64,000 nucleotides of DNA, taken from Bradyrhizobium sp. AZCC 1693. GTDB lineage: Bacteria; Pseudomonadota; Alphaproteobacteria; Rhizobiales; Xanthobacteraceae. This document shows, in pieces, positions 32,692-41,954 of the stretch (its first letter is position 1; the number at the start of each line of letters is the position of its first letter). The notes beneath the pieces were generated by a model. It did not search any database. It saw only the letters and a program-made list of their open reading frames with translations, and was not told the DNA's origin. Location: assembly GCF_036924745.1 (NCBI RefSeq), contig NZ_JAZHSD010000001.1:4960001-5024000 (forward strand), in the 5' to 3' direction. The translations under genes and the position numbers were made by a program.

Positions 32692-33693
32692 TTACGCCAC
32701 CATCACGCGCGGCTTCATGCGGCGCTCCGGCGGGCGGACCGGGACGTATTCGACGGCGAGATAATGTTCCGACACGGTGACGCGTTCGATGACCGTCGTT
32801 TCGCAGGTCACTTCTTCAATTGCCACTTCCTCAATTGTCACTTCTTCAGCCGGAAGCGGCGCTTCTTGGTCAATCTCTTCAGGAGCAAGCGGCGGCGATT
32901 TGATCTCTGGAAACACACCGAATTCGCCCGCTACCTCCTGGAGCGGCTTCTGCTTGTCGGCCCAGTGCAGGGCCGTGTAGTCGAAGCCGTGCACGATGGT
33001 GGGTTTGACGATTTCGAAATAGGGCGAGATGTCGAAATCGCGCGGCATGTACAGCGAAGAATCGCGGATATGCAGGATCTCGCGCCGGGCCTTTCGCGAG
33101 GCCGCGCGGGTGATCTTGGGCAGGATCGGGTAGCGCACGGCGTCGAACGCCTGCGCGATCAGCGCCGAGCAGATGATTTTGGTGGGATCGCCTGAGCCGA
33201 ACGCGATCATGCGCCGCCGCCAGCGCTGCGGCACCGGCAGCGGGATCAGGTAGCGCATCAGGTCGACAATGTTCTTGGTGTCGTATCCGAAGCCGATGCG
33301 GTTGATGGCGTAGCGGCACACCGTGGTGCGGTCCTCGTAGGACAGGCCGATCGGGCGGCAGAGCCGGGTGTGATAGGGATAATATTTCGACAGCGGCGCC
33401 GAGGTCACGCCTTCGCCGATATTGGCTTCGATCAGGACGTGCGGCTCGCCGTCGGGTTCAAACGCGCCGTCGACCGGGCCGACGTAAAGCGCGCCATGCG
33501 ACCAGGTGGATTGCGTCAGGTATTTGATGATGCCGGAAATCCGGTTGTTGCCTTCGACCAGCAGCACATCGCCGGGCTCGATGACGCCGCGCAGATGCTC
33601 GGGGTCGCTGGGGGTGAACGGCTCATAGCCCGGGACTTCCTTCTGCAGGTAGCCCGCAATCACCTGGCCGATCGTATCGAGCATTACGCCCAT
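32692..33693 (-). CDS. YiiX/YebB-like permuted papain-fold cysteine hydrolase
   Basis: 333 residues. EPGDVLLVEGNNRISGIIKY and STWSHGALYVG (His) occur at about residues 40-73, with PTKIICSALIAQAF (Cys) near 170-183. In circularly permuted NlpC/P60-type enzymes the histidine precedes the cysteine in this way. No signal peptide is seen. The C-terminal 80 residues are acidic and contain short repeats of the form (V/A)(T/A)IEEV, which looks like a linear interaction or disordered tail. Possible roles are amidase, peptidase or acyltransferase; the substrate is unknown. It is convergent with the TonB receptor gene across a repeat. Confidence 0.75.
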   Translation of the reverse strand: MGVMLDTIGQVIAGYLQKEVPGYEPFTPSDPEHLRGVIEPGDVLLVEGNNRISGIIKYLTQSTWSHGALYVGPVDGAFEPDGEPHVLIEANIGEGVTSAPLSKYYPYHTRLCRPIGLSYEDRTTVCRYAINRIGFGYDTKNIVDLMRYLIPLPVPQRWRRRMIAFGSGDPTKIICSALIAQAFDAVRYPILPKITRAASRKARREILHIRDSSLYMPRDFDISPYFEIVKPTIVHGFDYTALHWADKQKPLQEVAGEFGVFPEIKSPPLAPEEIDQEAPLPAEEVTIEEVAIEEVTCETTVIERVTVSEHYLAVEYVPVRPPERRMKPRVMVA

Positions 33694-33882
33694 GAAACTC
33701 CCCCAGAGCGGCTTTTCTCCCGCTTTTTTTGTTTCCTTATCATGGTCGCAAGCCGTTTCAATTTAGTTCATGCGCCAAACGGATCAATCATGATTGATTT
33801 ACCATGAGTGTTGCTGCGTTACGTGAGATGCGGCACAGTTCGCTAGCTGTTCTCGCTTCCTTCAGGTTCCGGAAACCATGAC

Positions 33883-35277
33883 ATGACAATGACGCGCCGC
33901 ACCTTCCTGTCGGCGTCCGCAGGTCTGGCGGCCATTCCGGTTTTTTCCGGGGTGCGTGCGGGAGCAGCGCCGTTGCCGCGGGAAGCTGACATTGTGGTGA
34001 TCGGCGCGGGTGCGGCCGGCATTGCTGCGGCGCGGCGGATCATGGCGGCGAACCGCAAGGTGATCGTGGTGGAGGCTTTGAGCCAGATCGGCGGCCGCTG
34101 CCAGACCGACGCTTCCACCTTCGACGTGCCGTTCGACCGCGGCGCGCGCTGGATGCACAATCCCGAAACCAATCCGATGATCAAGCTGGCGCGCGCCGCC
34201 GGCCTCGAGATCACAACCGCGCCCGCGGGCCAGAAGATCCGCATCGGCCGCCGCAATGCCCGCGCCGGCGAGACCGAGCAATTTCTCGCCGCGCTCGTGC
34301 GCGCCAACCGCGCCATCGACGAAGCCGCGCGGCGGTCCGACGTCTCCTGTGCCTCCGTGCTGCCGAAGGATCTCGGCGACTGGGCCGACACGGTGGAGTT
34401 TGTGCTGGGCGCCAGTTTCGCGGGCAAGGATCTGAAAGACGTCTCCGTCGGCGACAAGTCCCGCGCGCAGGATCGCAATACCGCGATCGGCTGCCGTCAG
34501 GGATTGGGCACGCTGATCGCAAAGCTTGGCGAGCAGGTGCCGCTGTCGCTGTCGACACCGGCCAATCGCATTGCCTGGAGCAACCGCGATGTCAGCGTGG
34601 AAACGCCGGCGGGCAAGATCGCCGCGCGTGCCGCCGTCGTCACCGTGTCGAGCAACGTGCTGGCCGCCGGCAATATCAAGTTCGCACCTGATATTCCGAA
34701 GCGCACGCTCGATGCCGCCTCGAGGCTCAGCCTCGGCAGCTATGACCGGATCGCGCTGCAGATGGCGGGCAATCCGCTGGGCCTCGCCCGCGACGACGTC
34801 ATCATCGAGCAGAGCAACTCGACCAGGACGGGGATGATATTCGCCAATATGGGCGGCTCGTCGCTCTGCACGATCGACGTTGGCGGCTCGTTCGGCCGCG
34901 ATCTTTCCGCGCAGGGCGAGAAGGCCATGGTGGCGTTTGCGGTGGAATGGCTGACCAAACTGTACGGCAGCGAGGTGGCGGCCGCGGTGAAGAAATCGAG
35001 CGCGACGCGCTGGAACGCCGCGCCGTTCGCACTCGGCGCAATGTCGGCCGCCGGTCCCGGCGCGCAATCCTCGCGAAAGGTTTTGGCTGAACCGTTCGGC
35101 TGCATCTACCTCGCCGGCGAGGCCACCCATGAAACGATGTGGGGAACGATCGACGGCGCGTGGGAAAGCGGCGAGCGCGCTGCGGTATCGGCGTTGCGGC
35201 GGATCGGTGCGTTGAAGGATCCCGAGCCGGAGGCGCGGCCGGCGAAGCCGCGGCGGCGCGGGTCCACGATCAACTGA
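33883..35277 (+). CDS. Tat-exported flavin amine oxidase family protein
   Basis: 464 residues. TMTRRTFLSASAGLAAIPVF is a twin-arginine signal. Next come the FAD dinucleotide-binding motif IVVIGAGAAGIAAARRIMAA and the amine-oxidase GGRCQTDASTFDVPFDRGAR segment, and the C-terminus holds the FAD-contact motif CIYLAGEATHETMWGTIDGA. This is a monoamine-oxidase-type FAD enzyme acting in the periplasm; the substrate (amine or amino acid) is unknown. Either ATGACA or the ATG two codons later could start. Its stop overlaps the next gene's start (TGATG), which indicates translational coupling. Confidence 0.88.
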   Translation: MTMTRRTFLSASAGLAAIPVFSGVRAGAAPLPREADIVVIGAGAAGIAAARRIMAANRKVIVVEALSQIGGRCQTDASTFDVPFDRGARWMHNPETNPMIKLARAAGLEITTAPAGQKIRIGRRNARAGETEQFLAALVRANRAIDEAARRSDVSCASVLPKDLGDWADTVEFVLGASFAGKDLKDVSVGDKSRAQDRNTAIGCRQGLGTLIAKLGEQVPLSLSTPANRIAWSNRDVSVETPAGKIAARAAVVTVSSNVLAAGNIKFAPDIPKRTLDAASRLSLGSYDRIALQMAGNPLGLARDDVIIEQSNSTRTGMIFANMGGSSLCTIDVGGSFGRDLSAQGEKAMVAFAVEWLTKLYGSEVAAAVKKSSATRWNAAPFALGAMSAAGPGAQSSRKVLAEPFGCIYLAGEATHETMWGTIDGAWESGERAAVSALRRIGALKDPEPEARPAKPRRRGSTIN

Positions 35278-35945
35278 TGGCGCGCCCGAAAGCACTGATC
35301 TCCTGGTCGAGCGGCAAGGATTCGGCCTTCGCGCTGCATGAGGTTGCGCGCGGGGGAGATCTCGATGTGGTCGGCGCGCTGACCACGGTGACTGAGACGT
35401 TTGGCCGGGTATCGATCCACGGCGTGCGGCAGGAGATATTGCAGGCGCAATGCGAGGCGGCGAGCCTGCCGCAGCGGATCGTGCCGATTCCCTATCCCTG
35501 TCCGAACGAGGTTTATGAGGCGCGGATGGGGGAAGCGGTCGCGAAGGCCGTCGCCGACGGGATCACGCACATGATCTTCGGCGATCTTTTTCTCAGAGAT
35601 ATTCGCGCCTATCGCGAACAGAAGCTGGCAGGCACCGGCATCACGCCGGTGTTTCCGCTGTGGGAGCGGCCGACGACGGAACTGGCGCGTGTGATGATCG
35701 CAAGCGGACTCGAAGCGCATATCGCAACCGTCGATCTGAAGAAGCTGTCAGCGGAATTTGCAGGCCGAAAGTTCGATGCGTCGCTGTTGGCCGATCTGCC
35801 CGAAGGCGTCGACGCTTGCGGCGAGAACGGCGAGTTTCACACCTGCGTGGTGGCGGGGCCGATGTTTTCGCGGCGGCTCACGGTGACGACCGGCGAGCGC
35901 GTGGAGCGTGATGGTTATGCGTATTGCGATCTGGTGATGGGCTAA
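35277..35945 (+). CDS. PP-loop ATPase, diphthine-ammonia-ligase-like (DUF71 family)
   Basis: 222 residues from MARPKALISWSSGKDSAFAL. The SGGKDS-type ATP-pyrophosphatase loop is SWSSGKDSAFAL at the N-terminus. GITHMIFGDLFLRDIRAYRE and GVDACGENGEFHTCVVAGPM are DUF71/Dph6-like signatures. Eukaryotic Dph6 amidates diphthine on EF2, but bacteria lack diphthamide, so the bacterial role is unknown; an amidating or N-type ATPase reaction is a family-level inference. It overlaps the amine oxidase stop by one base. Confidence 0.85.
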   Translation: MARPKALISWSSGKDSAFALHEVARGGDLDVVGALTTVTETFGRVSIHGVRQEILQAQCEAASLPQRIVPIPYPCPNEVYEARMGEAVAKAVADGITHMIFGDLFLRDIRAYREQKLAGTGITPVFPLWERPTTELARVMIASGLEAHIATVDLKKLSAEFAGRKFDASLLADLPEGVDACGENGEFHTCVVAGPMFSRRLTVTTGERVERDGYAYCDLVMG

Positions 35946-35950
35946 AACTC

Positions 35951-36088
35951 TCCCGTCGTCCCGGCCAAGCGAAGCGCGAGTCGGGATCCATAACCACCGT
36001 TGGTATTGTTGTGGCGGGCTGGAGCCACATCCAATGCGAACATTAGGCGTCAGTGGTTATGGGTCCCTGCGTTCGCAGGGACGACGAG
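35951..36088. repeat. composite palindromic repeat element (family C)
   Basis: About 138 bases of nested inverted repeats. Outer arms are CGTCGTCCCGG near 35954 and CAGGGACGACG near 36076. A middle pair is ATCCATAACCAC near 35987 and GTGGTTATGGGT near 36052. An inner small palindrome (CCCTGCGTTCGCAGGG) occupies part of the right arm. It sits between the convergent DUF71 and TauE-type genes. Confidence 0.7.
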
Positions 36089-36859
36089 TCAGCGCAACAC
36101 ACCATCCAGTGCCGGCAGGCCGAAGATGACTGCGGCGGCGATCAGTGCGTAGCAGATCGCGCGGAATACGGTTTCGCTGGCCTTGCCGAACAACGAGGCG
36201 CCGAACCAGACGCCGATGCCGTAGACGGGGCCGACCACGAACGCGAATTTCATCGCATCCAGCGTGATCAGGCCGGCCGTGGCGTAGCTGACGGCGGAAA
36301 AGAAATCCGATGCGCCGAAGAACAGCAGAATATTGGCGCGGGCAATCACGGACGGAAGCGGGCGGCCGAGCCAGTAGCCGACGATCGGCGGGCCGCCGGT
36401 CTGGGCCAGCCCGCTGCAGAAGCCTGATAGTCCGCCGATGCCGACCGAGATCGCCGCGTGGTCCTTGCCGCGGTAGCGCCAGCCCGACAGCAACAGCAGC
36501 AGCAGCGCGAAGACGAAGGCGGAGATGATCCAGCGCGTCGTCACCGGTTCGAGCCGGCTCAGGAAATAGGTGCCGATGGGGACGCCGATCAGCGCGCCTG
36601 TTACCATGACCGCAGTCGCCTTGCGGTCGGCCTTTTCCCATGCGCCCGGCAGCAGCGGCGCGGCGGCGACGAAATCGATGATCAGGAGCAGCGCGGCCAC
36701 GAGCCGCGGGTCAGCGATGGAGCTCGCGAGCGGCATGAAGATCAGCGCCGCGCCGAATCCGGAAAATCCCCGCGCCGTCCCCGAGATGAAGGCGACCGCG
36801 CAGATCGCAATCGCCGCGTTGATGCCGACGTCAGCCGGAATGAGCGCCGCAGGGTTCAT
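36089..36859 (-). CDS. TauE/SafE family membrane permease
   Basis: 256 residues and about eight hydrophobic helices. The N-terminal half has INAAIAICAVAFISGTARGF, GFGAALIFMPLASSIADPRL and AALLLIIDFVAAAPLLPGAW; the central SVGIGGLSGFCSGLAQTGGP is the family's repeated glycine-rich motif. The family exports sulfite, sulfoacetate or other organic anions, and the substrate cannot be told. It follows pheT by 6 bases, so it is probably transcribed with pheST although unrelated in function. Confidence 0.9.
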   Translation of the reverse strand: MNPAALIPADVGINAAIAICAVAFISGTARGFSGFGAALIFMPLASSIADPRLVAALLLIIDFVAAAPLLPGAWEKADRKATAVMVTGALIGVPIGTYFLSRLEPVTTRWIISAFVFALLLLLLSGWRYRGKDHAAISVGIGGLSGFCSGLAQTGGPPIVGYWLGRPLPSVIARANILLFFGASDFFSAVSYATAGLITLDAMKFAFVVGPVYGIGVWFGASLFGKASETVFRAICYALIAAAVIFGLPALDGVLR

Positions 36860-36865
36860 GCGGCA

Positions 36866-39274
36866 TCATGCCCGTAACGTGCCGCCGGTCTTCTTCGTCA
36901 CTTCGGCCACGATCTTCGCCGCTACCGCATCGATTTCCTGGTCGGTCAAGGTCTTCTCGCGCGGCTGGATCGTGACGGCGATGGCGATCGACTTCTTGTC
37001 CGGATCGATGCCCTTGCCTTCGTAGACGTCGAATACGCTCACGTCCGTGATCAGCTTTTTGTCCACGCCCTGCGCGGATCGCACGATGTCACCGGCCTTC
37101 ACGCTGCGATCGACGATGAAGGCAAAGTCGCGCGACACCGGCTGGAACGCGGAGAGTTCGAGCAGCGGCTTGGCGCGGGTCGGCTTCTTCTTGGCGTCGG
37201 GGATGCGGTCGAGGATGACTTCGAACGCCATCAAGGGGCCGTCGGCGCCGAGCGCTTCCAGCGTGCGCGGATGCAGCTCGCCGAAATAGCCGAGCACATT
37301 CTGCGGGCCGATCTGGATGGTGCCGGAGCGCCCGGGATGCAGCCAGTTGGCGCCGCCCGGCACGATCTGCAGCGCCTGCATTGGCGCGCCGGCAGCCGCG
37401 AGCACGGCGAACGCATCGGCCTTGGCATCGAGCGCATCGGTCATGGCAGAGCCCGACCAGTGCCGGCCGATGCCTTTCGAGGACGCAAAGCCGTGGCGCA
37501 CGCCCGAGGCCGCGACGAACTGGTTCTCAGGCCTGTCGCCCTTGAAGATCTGCCCGACCTCGAACAGCGCGACGTCCTGAAAGCCGCGGTTGGCGTTGGC
37601 CTGTGCGGCGGCGACGAGGCCCGGCAACAGGCTCGGCCGCATGTCCGAGAGGTCGGAGGCGATCGGGTTGGCGAGCGCAAGCTCAGCCTGTCCGCCGCCG
37701 AACAATTCGGCATGCGGCTTGGAGATGAACGACCAGGTCACGGCTTCCACCATGCCGCGCGCCGCCAGCGCGCGCTTGGCGCGGCGGGTACGGTTCTGGA
37801 TCGTGGTCAGCACCGGCTTGCGGGCTTCCTCGCCGCGCTCGAACGGCGTCATCGGCACCTTGTCGACGCCGACGATGCGCACAACTTCTTCGACGATGTC
37901 GGCTTTGCCCTGCACGTCGGTGCGCCAGGAGGGGACCGCGACCTTCACCGCCGGGCCGCTGCCGGCGACCATGAAGCCGAGATGGCCAAGGATGCGCCGC
38001 ATCTCGACCAGTGACACTTCGATCCCGGCAAGACGTTTGACCTCGCCCAGCGGGAAATCGATGATGCGGTCGTCGCCGAAGGCGTTGCCGACGACGATAT
38101 TTTCTGACGGCGTGCCGCCGCAGAGCTCCATCACGAGCTTGGTCGCGAGCTCGAGCCCCGGCACCATGAAGGCCGGATCGACGCCGCGTTCGAAGCGATA
38201 GCGGGCGTCCGAATTGATGCCGAGCTTGCGGCCAGTCTGCGCGATGTTGATCTCGTTCCACAGCGCCGATTCGATCAGCACGTCGGTCGTGTTCTCGTCG
38301 CAGCCGGACGTCTCGCCGCCCATGATGCCGGCGAGCGATTCGACGCCGTGCTCGTCCGCGATCACGCAGATCGCGGGATCGAGCGTATAGGTGCGGCCGT
38401 CGAGCGCCGGCAGGCTCTCGCCGTCTTTGGCGCGGCGCACCGTGAGATTGCCGTTCACCTTCCTGGCGTCGAACACGTGGAGTGGCCGGGCGCGGTCGTA
38501 GGTCATGAAGTTGGTGATGTCGACCAGCGCGTTGATGGGGCGCAGCCCGATCGAGGTCAGGCGCTTCTGCAGCCACTCGGGGGAGGGGCCGTTCTTGACG
38601 CCGCGCACCAGCCGCAGCGCAAAGCCCGGGCACAGCGTGGCGTCTTCCACCGTCACCTTCACCGGGCAGGGGAATTCGCCCTTGACCGGCTTGATGCCGG
38701 GATCGATCAGCTTGCCCATGTCGGCGGCGGAGAGATCGCGCGCGATGCCGTGGACGCCGGTGCAGTCCTGGCGGTTCGGCGTCAGATTGATTTCGAGCAC
38801 GGGATCGCCGAGGCCTGCCCATTCGGCGTAGCCCTTGCCGATCGGTGCATCGGCCGGCAGCTCCATGATGCCGTCATGGTCCTCGGAAATCTCAAGCTCG
38901 GCCGCCGAGCACAGCATGCCGCGGCTCTCGACACCCCGGATGGTGCCGACGCCGAGCGTGATATTCTTGCCGGGGATGAAGGTGCCGGGTGGCGAAAACA
39001 CGCTGACGAGACCCGCGCGCGCATTCGGCGCGCCGCAGACGACCTGCACCGGCGCAGCCCCATTGCCGGTGTCAACCATGCACACGCGCAGGCGATCCGC
39101 ATTCGGATGCTGCTCGGCCGAAATCACCCGCGCGATGGAGAACGGCGCCAGCGCCTTCGCCTTGTCCTCGATGCTCTCGACCTCGAGCCCGATCATGGTG
39201 AGCTTGTCGGCGAGCTTTTCCAGCGGCTCGTCGGTGTCGAGATGTTCCTTCAGCCAGGAGAGCGTGAATTTCAT
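36866..39274 (-). CDS. pheT: phenylalanyl-tRNA synthetase beta subunit
   Basis: 802 residues, the standard length. Domains in order: N-terminal [20 protein letters not shown], tRNA-binding OB domain (about 39-150, with [20 protein letters not shown]), B3/B4 editing region, B5 domain ([24 protein letters not shown] region near 400), catalytic-like core, and the C-terminal ferredoxin-fold anticodon-binding domain ([20 protein letters not shown]). It forms the alpha2-beta2 enzyme with PheS, encoded just upstream with about 108 bases between. Confidence 0.98.
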   Translation of the reverse strand: MKFTLSWLKEHLDTDEPLEKLADKLTMIGLEVESIEDKAKALAPFSIARVISAEQHPNADRLRVCMVDTGNGAAPVQVVCGAPNARAGLVSVFSPPGTFIPGKNITLGVGTIRGVESRGMLCSAAELEISEDHDGIMELPADAPIGKGYAEWAGLGDPVLEINLTPNRQDCTGVHGIARDLSAADMGKLIDPGIKPVKGEFPCPVKVTVEDATLCPGFALRLVRGVKNGPSPEWLQKRLTSIGLRPINALVDITNFMTYDRARPLHVFDARKVNGNLTVRRAKDGESLPALDGRTYTLDPAICVIADEHGVESLAGIMGGETSGCDENTTDVLIESALWNEINIAQTGRKLGINSDARYRFERGVDPAFMVPGLELATKLVMELCGGTPSENIVVGNAFGDDRIIDFPLGEVKRLAGIEVSLVEMRRILGHLGFMVAGSGPAVKVAVPSWRTDVQGKADIVEEVVRIVGVDKVPMTPFERGEEARKPVLTTIQNRTRRAKRALAARGMVEAVTWSFISKPHAELFGGGQAELALANPIASDLSDMRPSLLPGLVAAAQANANRGFQDVALFEVGQIFKGDRPENQFVAASGVRHGFASSKGIGRHWSGSAMTDALDAKADAFAVLAAAGAPMQALQIVPGGANWLHPGRSGTIQIGPQNVLGYFGELHPRTLEALGADGPLMAFEVILDRIPDAKKKPTRAKPLLELSAFQPVSRDFAFIVDRSVKAGDIVRSAQGVDKKLITDVSVFDVYEGKGIDPDKKSIAIAVTIQPREKTLTDQEIDAVAAKIVAEVTKKTGGTLRA

Positions 39275-39383
39275 GATGTTTGCTTCTCTTGTCCGCTCTC
39301 CCGCTCGCGGGTCGCGCCGAGCTTCGCTCGCGCTGTGAGGGTCAGGGTGGGGGCGCGCTCCGCAGTGGTGGTCTCGGCGACGT

Positions 39384-40466
39384 TCACGTGCTCAATCCCC
39401 CCGCGAGCGTCGGGATGTCGAGCGGCTTGAAGCCGTAATGCGAAAGCCAGCGGACGTCGCTGTCGAACAATTGCCTGAGATCGGCGATGCCGTATTTCAG
39501 CATTGCGATACGGTCGAGGCCCATGCCCCAGGCAAAGCCCTGATAGACGTCGGGATCGATGTTGCAGGCGCGCAGCACGTTCGGATGCACCATGCCGCAG
39601 CCGAGGATTTCGAGCCAATCCTCGCCTTCGCCGAAGCGGATCTCGCCCTTGTCGCGCCGGCACTGGATGTCGACCTCGAGCGAGGGCTCGGTGAACGGGA
39701 AGAACGACGGGCGGAACCGCATGTTGATGTGGTCGACCTCGAAGAACGCCTTGCAGAACTCGTGCAGGATCCATTTGAGGTGGCCGAGATGCGAGCCCTT
39801 GTCGATGACGAGGCCCTCGACCTGGTGGAACTGCGGCGTATGCGTCGCATCCGAATCGATTCGGTAGGTGCGGCCCGGGCAGACCACGCGGATCGGAGGC
39901 TTCTGCGACAACATCGTGCGCACCTGCACCGGCGACGTATGCGTGCGCAACAGCATGCGCGAACCGTCCTGCTTCGGGTTGAAGAAGAAAGTGTCGTGCA
40001 TTTCCCGCGCCGGATGGCCCTCGGGGAAATTCAGTTTGGTGAAGTTGTAATCATCGGTCTCGATATCGGGACCTTCGGCGATCGCAAATCCCATGTCGGC
40101 GAAGATCGTGTTGACCTCCTCGAACACCTGGCTCAGCGGATGGATGCGGCCGGCTTCTGCCGGCGCCTCGCGCAGCGGCAGCGTGACGTCGATGGTCTCG
40201 GAGGCAAGCCGGGCGTCGAGCGCCGCCGATTTCAGGATGTCGCGACGCGCGCCGAGCGCCTGGGTGACCTTGTCCTTGGCGAGGTTGATCGCCGCGCCCT
40301 GCGTCTTGCGCTCGTCCGGCGACATCTTGCCGAGGGTGGCGAGCAGCGCCGAGATCGAGCCCTTCTTGCCGAGCGCTGCAACGCGCACGGCTTCAAGGGC
40401 GGCTTCGTCCCCGGCGGCGGCGATATCGTCAAGAATGGACTTTTCGAGTGTGGCGAGGTCGGACAC
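39384..40466 (-). CDS. pheS: phenylalanyl-tRNA synthetase alpha subunit
   Basis: 360 residues from a GTG start at 40466 (protein [20 protein letters not shown]), preceded by AAAGAG. A TTG six codons earlier is possible but has no ribosome site. The N-terminal coiled-coil domain is followed by the class II catalytic core: [36 protein letters not shown] (motif 2 region), [20 protein letters not shown] and [20 protein letters not shown] (motif 3). The leader carries a terminator hairpin about 60 bases before the start, which suggests attenuation. Confidence 0.97.
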   Translation of the reverse strand: MSDLATLEKSILDDIAAAGDEAALEAVRVAALGKKGSISALLATLGKMSPDERKTQGAAINLAKDKVTQALGARRDILKSAALDARLASETIDVTLPLREAPAEAGRIHPLSQVFEEVNTIFADMGFAIAEGPDIETDDYNFTKLNFPEGHPAREMHDTFFFNPKQDGSRMLLRTHTSPVQVRTMLSQKPPIRVVCPGRTYRIDSDATHTPQFHQVEGLVIDKGSHLGHLKWILHEFCKAFFEVDHINMRFRPSFFPFTEPSLEVDIQCRRDKGEIRFGEGEDWLEILGCGMVHPNVLRACNIDPDVYQGFAWGMGLDRIAMLKYGIADLRQLFDSDVRWLSHYGFKPLDIPTLAGGLST

Positions 40467-40526
40467 GGTCAATCTCTTTCGCAAAAGGCCGCCGGTTGTC
40501 GCCGCTCCCGGGCCAAAACGTCAAGC

Positions 40527-40560
40527 AAAAAGCCCGCTAAGGGCAGGCTGGCGACCCTGC
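40527..40560 (-). terminator. intrinsic terminator / possible attenuator in the pheS leader
   Basis: On the minus strand GCCTGC, loop CCTTA, GCGGGC, then TTTTT (40527-40531) forms an intrinsic-terminator shape ending about 60 bases before pheS. Just upstream GCAGG (40556-40560) can pair instead with the CCTGC that belongs to the terminator's left arm, giving a mutually exclusive structure. No Phe-rich leader peptide is visible. Confidence 0.5.
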
Positions 40561-40618
40561 GCGTTTGAACCCTTATCCCGGCCGCCCTACCAAGATGCAT
40601 TCGATCAAGGAGAGCACG

Positions 40619-41035
40619 ATGCGTTTTGGTCCCTCGGCGGCCGTTCTGGCCGTCATTCTGTCGCTCGGCGGCGGTCCCGCGCTTGCCGCGGTCTGTATAG
40701 ACAAGTCGATGACATCAAATGAGATCGTCGACGTGATCAACGCCTCGTCCGGCTGCGAGCGCGCGATGAAGGTGTTCAAGGACTGCGAATTCGGCACCAG
40801 CGGTGACGTCCAGCTTGGCTCCGCCGTCGAAAAGAAATGCGAGGGCGATTTCCTTGGACGCCTCAAGGCGCCGCAGAAGCAGGCCTACAAGCGCGAGATG
40901 GGCGTTTGCGATCAAAAGTACCGGAACGAATCCGGCACCATGTATCTCTCGTTCACGGCCTTTTGCCGGGCGGAGGTCGCCCGGCGCTACTCGCAACGCG
41001 CGCTGAAGGCCGCGAGCCCTTCGAAGGCTCGCTAG
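40619..41035 (+). CDS. small exported cysteine-containing protein, hypothetical
   Basis: 138 residues from MRFGPSAAVLAVILSLGGGP with AAGGAG 6 bases before the ATG. It has a Sec signal cleaved near ALA-AV. The mature protein has six cysteines (CIDKS, GCERA, DCEFG, KCEGD, VCDQK, FCRAE), which fits a disulfide-bonded periplasmic protein. No family is recognised. It lies on the opposite strand between rplT and pheS, interrupting a cluster that is otherwise all on the minus strand. Confidence 0.75.
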   Translation: MRFGPSAAVLAVILSLGGGPALAAVCIDKSMTSNEIVDVINASSGCERAMKVFKDCEFGTSGDVQLGSAVEKKCEGDFLGRLKAPQKQAYKREMGVCDQKYRNESGTMYLSFTAFCRAEVARRYSQRALKAASPSKAR

Positions 41036-41052
41036 CACTTCTGCTCGAAGCC

Positions 41053-41412
41053 TCAGGCCGCCAGCGCGGCCTTGGCCTTCTCGGCGATCGCCTGGAACGC
41101 CGCCGGCTCGGTGATGGCGAGATCCGACAGCACCTTGCGGTCCACCGTGATGCCCGACTTCGACAGGCCGTTGATAAAGACGCTGTAGGTCATGCCGAAC
41201 GGGCGCACCGCGGCATTGATGCGCTGGATCCAGAGCGCGCGGAAGGTGCGCTTCTTGCGCTTGCGGTCGCGGAAGGCATATTGGCCGGCCTTCTCGACCG
41301 CGGCCTTGGCGGCGCGGATGGTGTTCTTGCGGCGGCCGCGGAAACCCTTGGCGGCCTTGTAGACTTTCTTGTGCCTGGCGTGAGAGGTCACACCGCGTTT
41401 GACGCGAGACAT
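41053..41412 (-). CDS. rplT: 50S ribosomal protein L20
   Basis: 119 residues, the full L20 length. [20 protein letters not shown], then [20 protein letters not shown] and [20 protein letters not shown] are the family sequence. L20 binds 23S rRNA early in large-subunit assembly and in several bacteria represses its own operon by binding a leader structure. It follows rpmI by 77 bases on the minus strand. Confidence 0.99.
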   Translation of the reverse strand: MSRVKRGVTSHARHKKVYKAAKGFRGRRKNTIRAAKAAVEKAGQYAFRDRKRKKRTFRALWIQRINAAVRPFGMTYSVFINGLSKSGITVDRKVLSDLAITEPAAFQAIAEKAKAALAA

Positions 41413-41489
41413 GACTGCTATCCTTGAATTTTAAATCGGTGATGGATCGCCGCGCGGACGCGGCCGGCTTGAGCGGAATGCGAGCGCGA

Positions 41490-41690
41490 TCAGGCGTTCG
41501 GCAAGAAGTACTTCTTGACGTTGTCGCCGTCGGTCTTGAACAGCACGCGGGTGCCGCGGAGCTGACGAATCTGCTTCTTGGTCCGCTTGATCATGCCGTG
41601 GCGCTTGCCGCGCTGGGCGTGCATCACTTTGCCGGTGGCAGTCACCTTGAAGCGCTTTTTAGCGCCTGACTTGGTCTTCAGCTTGGGCAT
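41490..41690 (-). CDS. rpmI: 50S ribosomal protein L35
   Basis: 66 residues starting [20 protein letters not shown], with [20 protein letters not shown] following; standard L35. AGGAGAG precedes the ATG. Unlike E. coli, infC is not directly adjacent: it is 767 bases upstream with an oppositely oriented gene between, and rpmI has its own apparent promoter and a leader containing a terminator hairpin. Confidence 0.99.
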   Translation of the reverse strand: MPKLKTKSGAKKRFKVTATGKVMHAQRGKRHGMIKRTKKQIRQLRGTRVLFKTDGDNVKKYFLPNA

Positions 41691-41712
41691 TTGGCTCTCC
41701 TGTCGGCCACAG

Positions 41713-41736
41713 AAAAACGCGCCCGAGGGGCGCTTT
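41713..41736 (-). terminator. intrinsic terminator in the rpmI-rplT leader (possible attenuator)
   Basis: On the minus strand GCGCCC, loop CTC, GGGCGC, then G and TTTTT: a strong GC hairpin with a U-run ending only 23 bases before the rpmI ATG. The candidate promoter lies about 120 bases upstream of it and no gene lies between, so its natural reading is premature termination inside the leader. Confidence 0.65.
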
Positions 41737-41852
41737 TGCGGCTTAAAATGCTCGTTAGAGCGTTGAAAGTGCTCAGATTTTCTCAGAATTCGAGATAACC
41801 CGCACGGACATCGACACGGCAGCCCTTGATCAGCCGGGCGATGAAGGTCGGG

Positions 41853-41881
41853 CTTATGGCAGAGGAAGCGCCAATTGGCAA
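41853..41881 (-). promoter_or_regulatory. candidate sigma-70 promoter of rpmI-rplT
   Basis: On the minus strand TTGCCA (41881-41876), 17 bases, CATAAG (41858-41853). Spacing is ideal and both hexamers are four-of-six type matches. Transcription would start near 41846, giving a leader of about 155 bases that includes the terminator hairpin. Confidence 0.4.
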
Positions 41882-41954
41882 TAATGAACCGCGGAAGGCC
41901 GTGCTGCTACCTACCCCGTGATATCATTAACACCTCGGTGCGGAGCAGGAACAA

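Noticed and set aside
41691..41954. Regulatory RNA or leader peptide gene between rpmI and the exported-protein gene
   Set aside because: Apart from the promoter and the terminator hairpin, no short frame with a ribosome site was found, so only those two elements are annotated.
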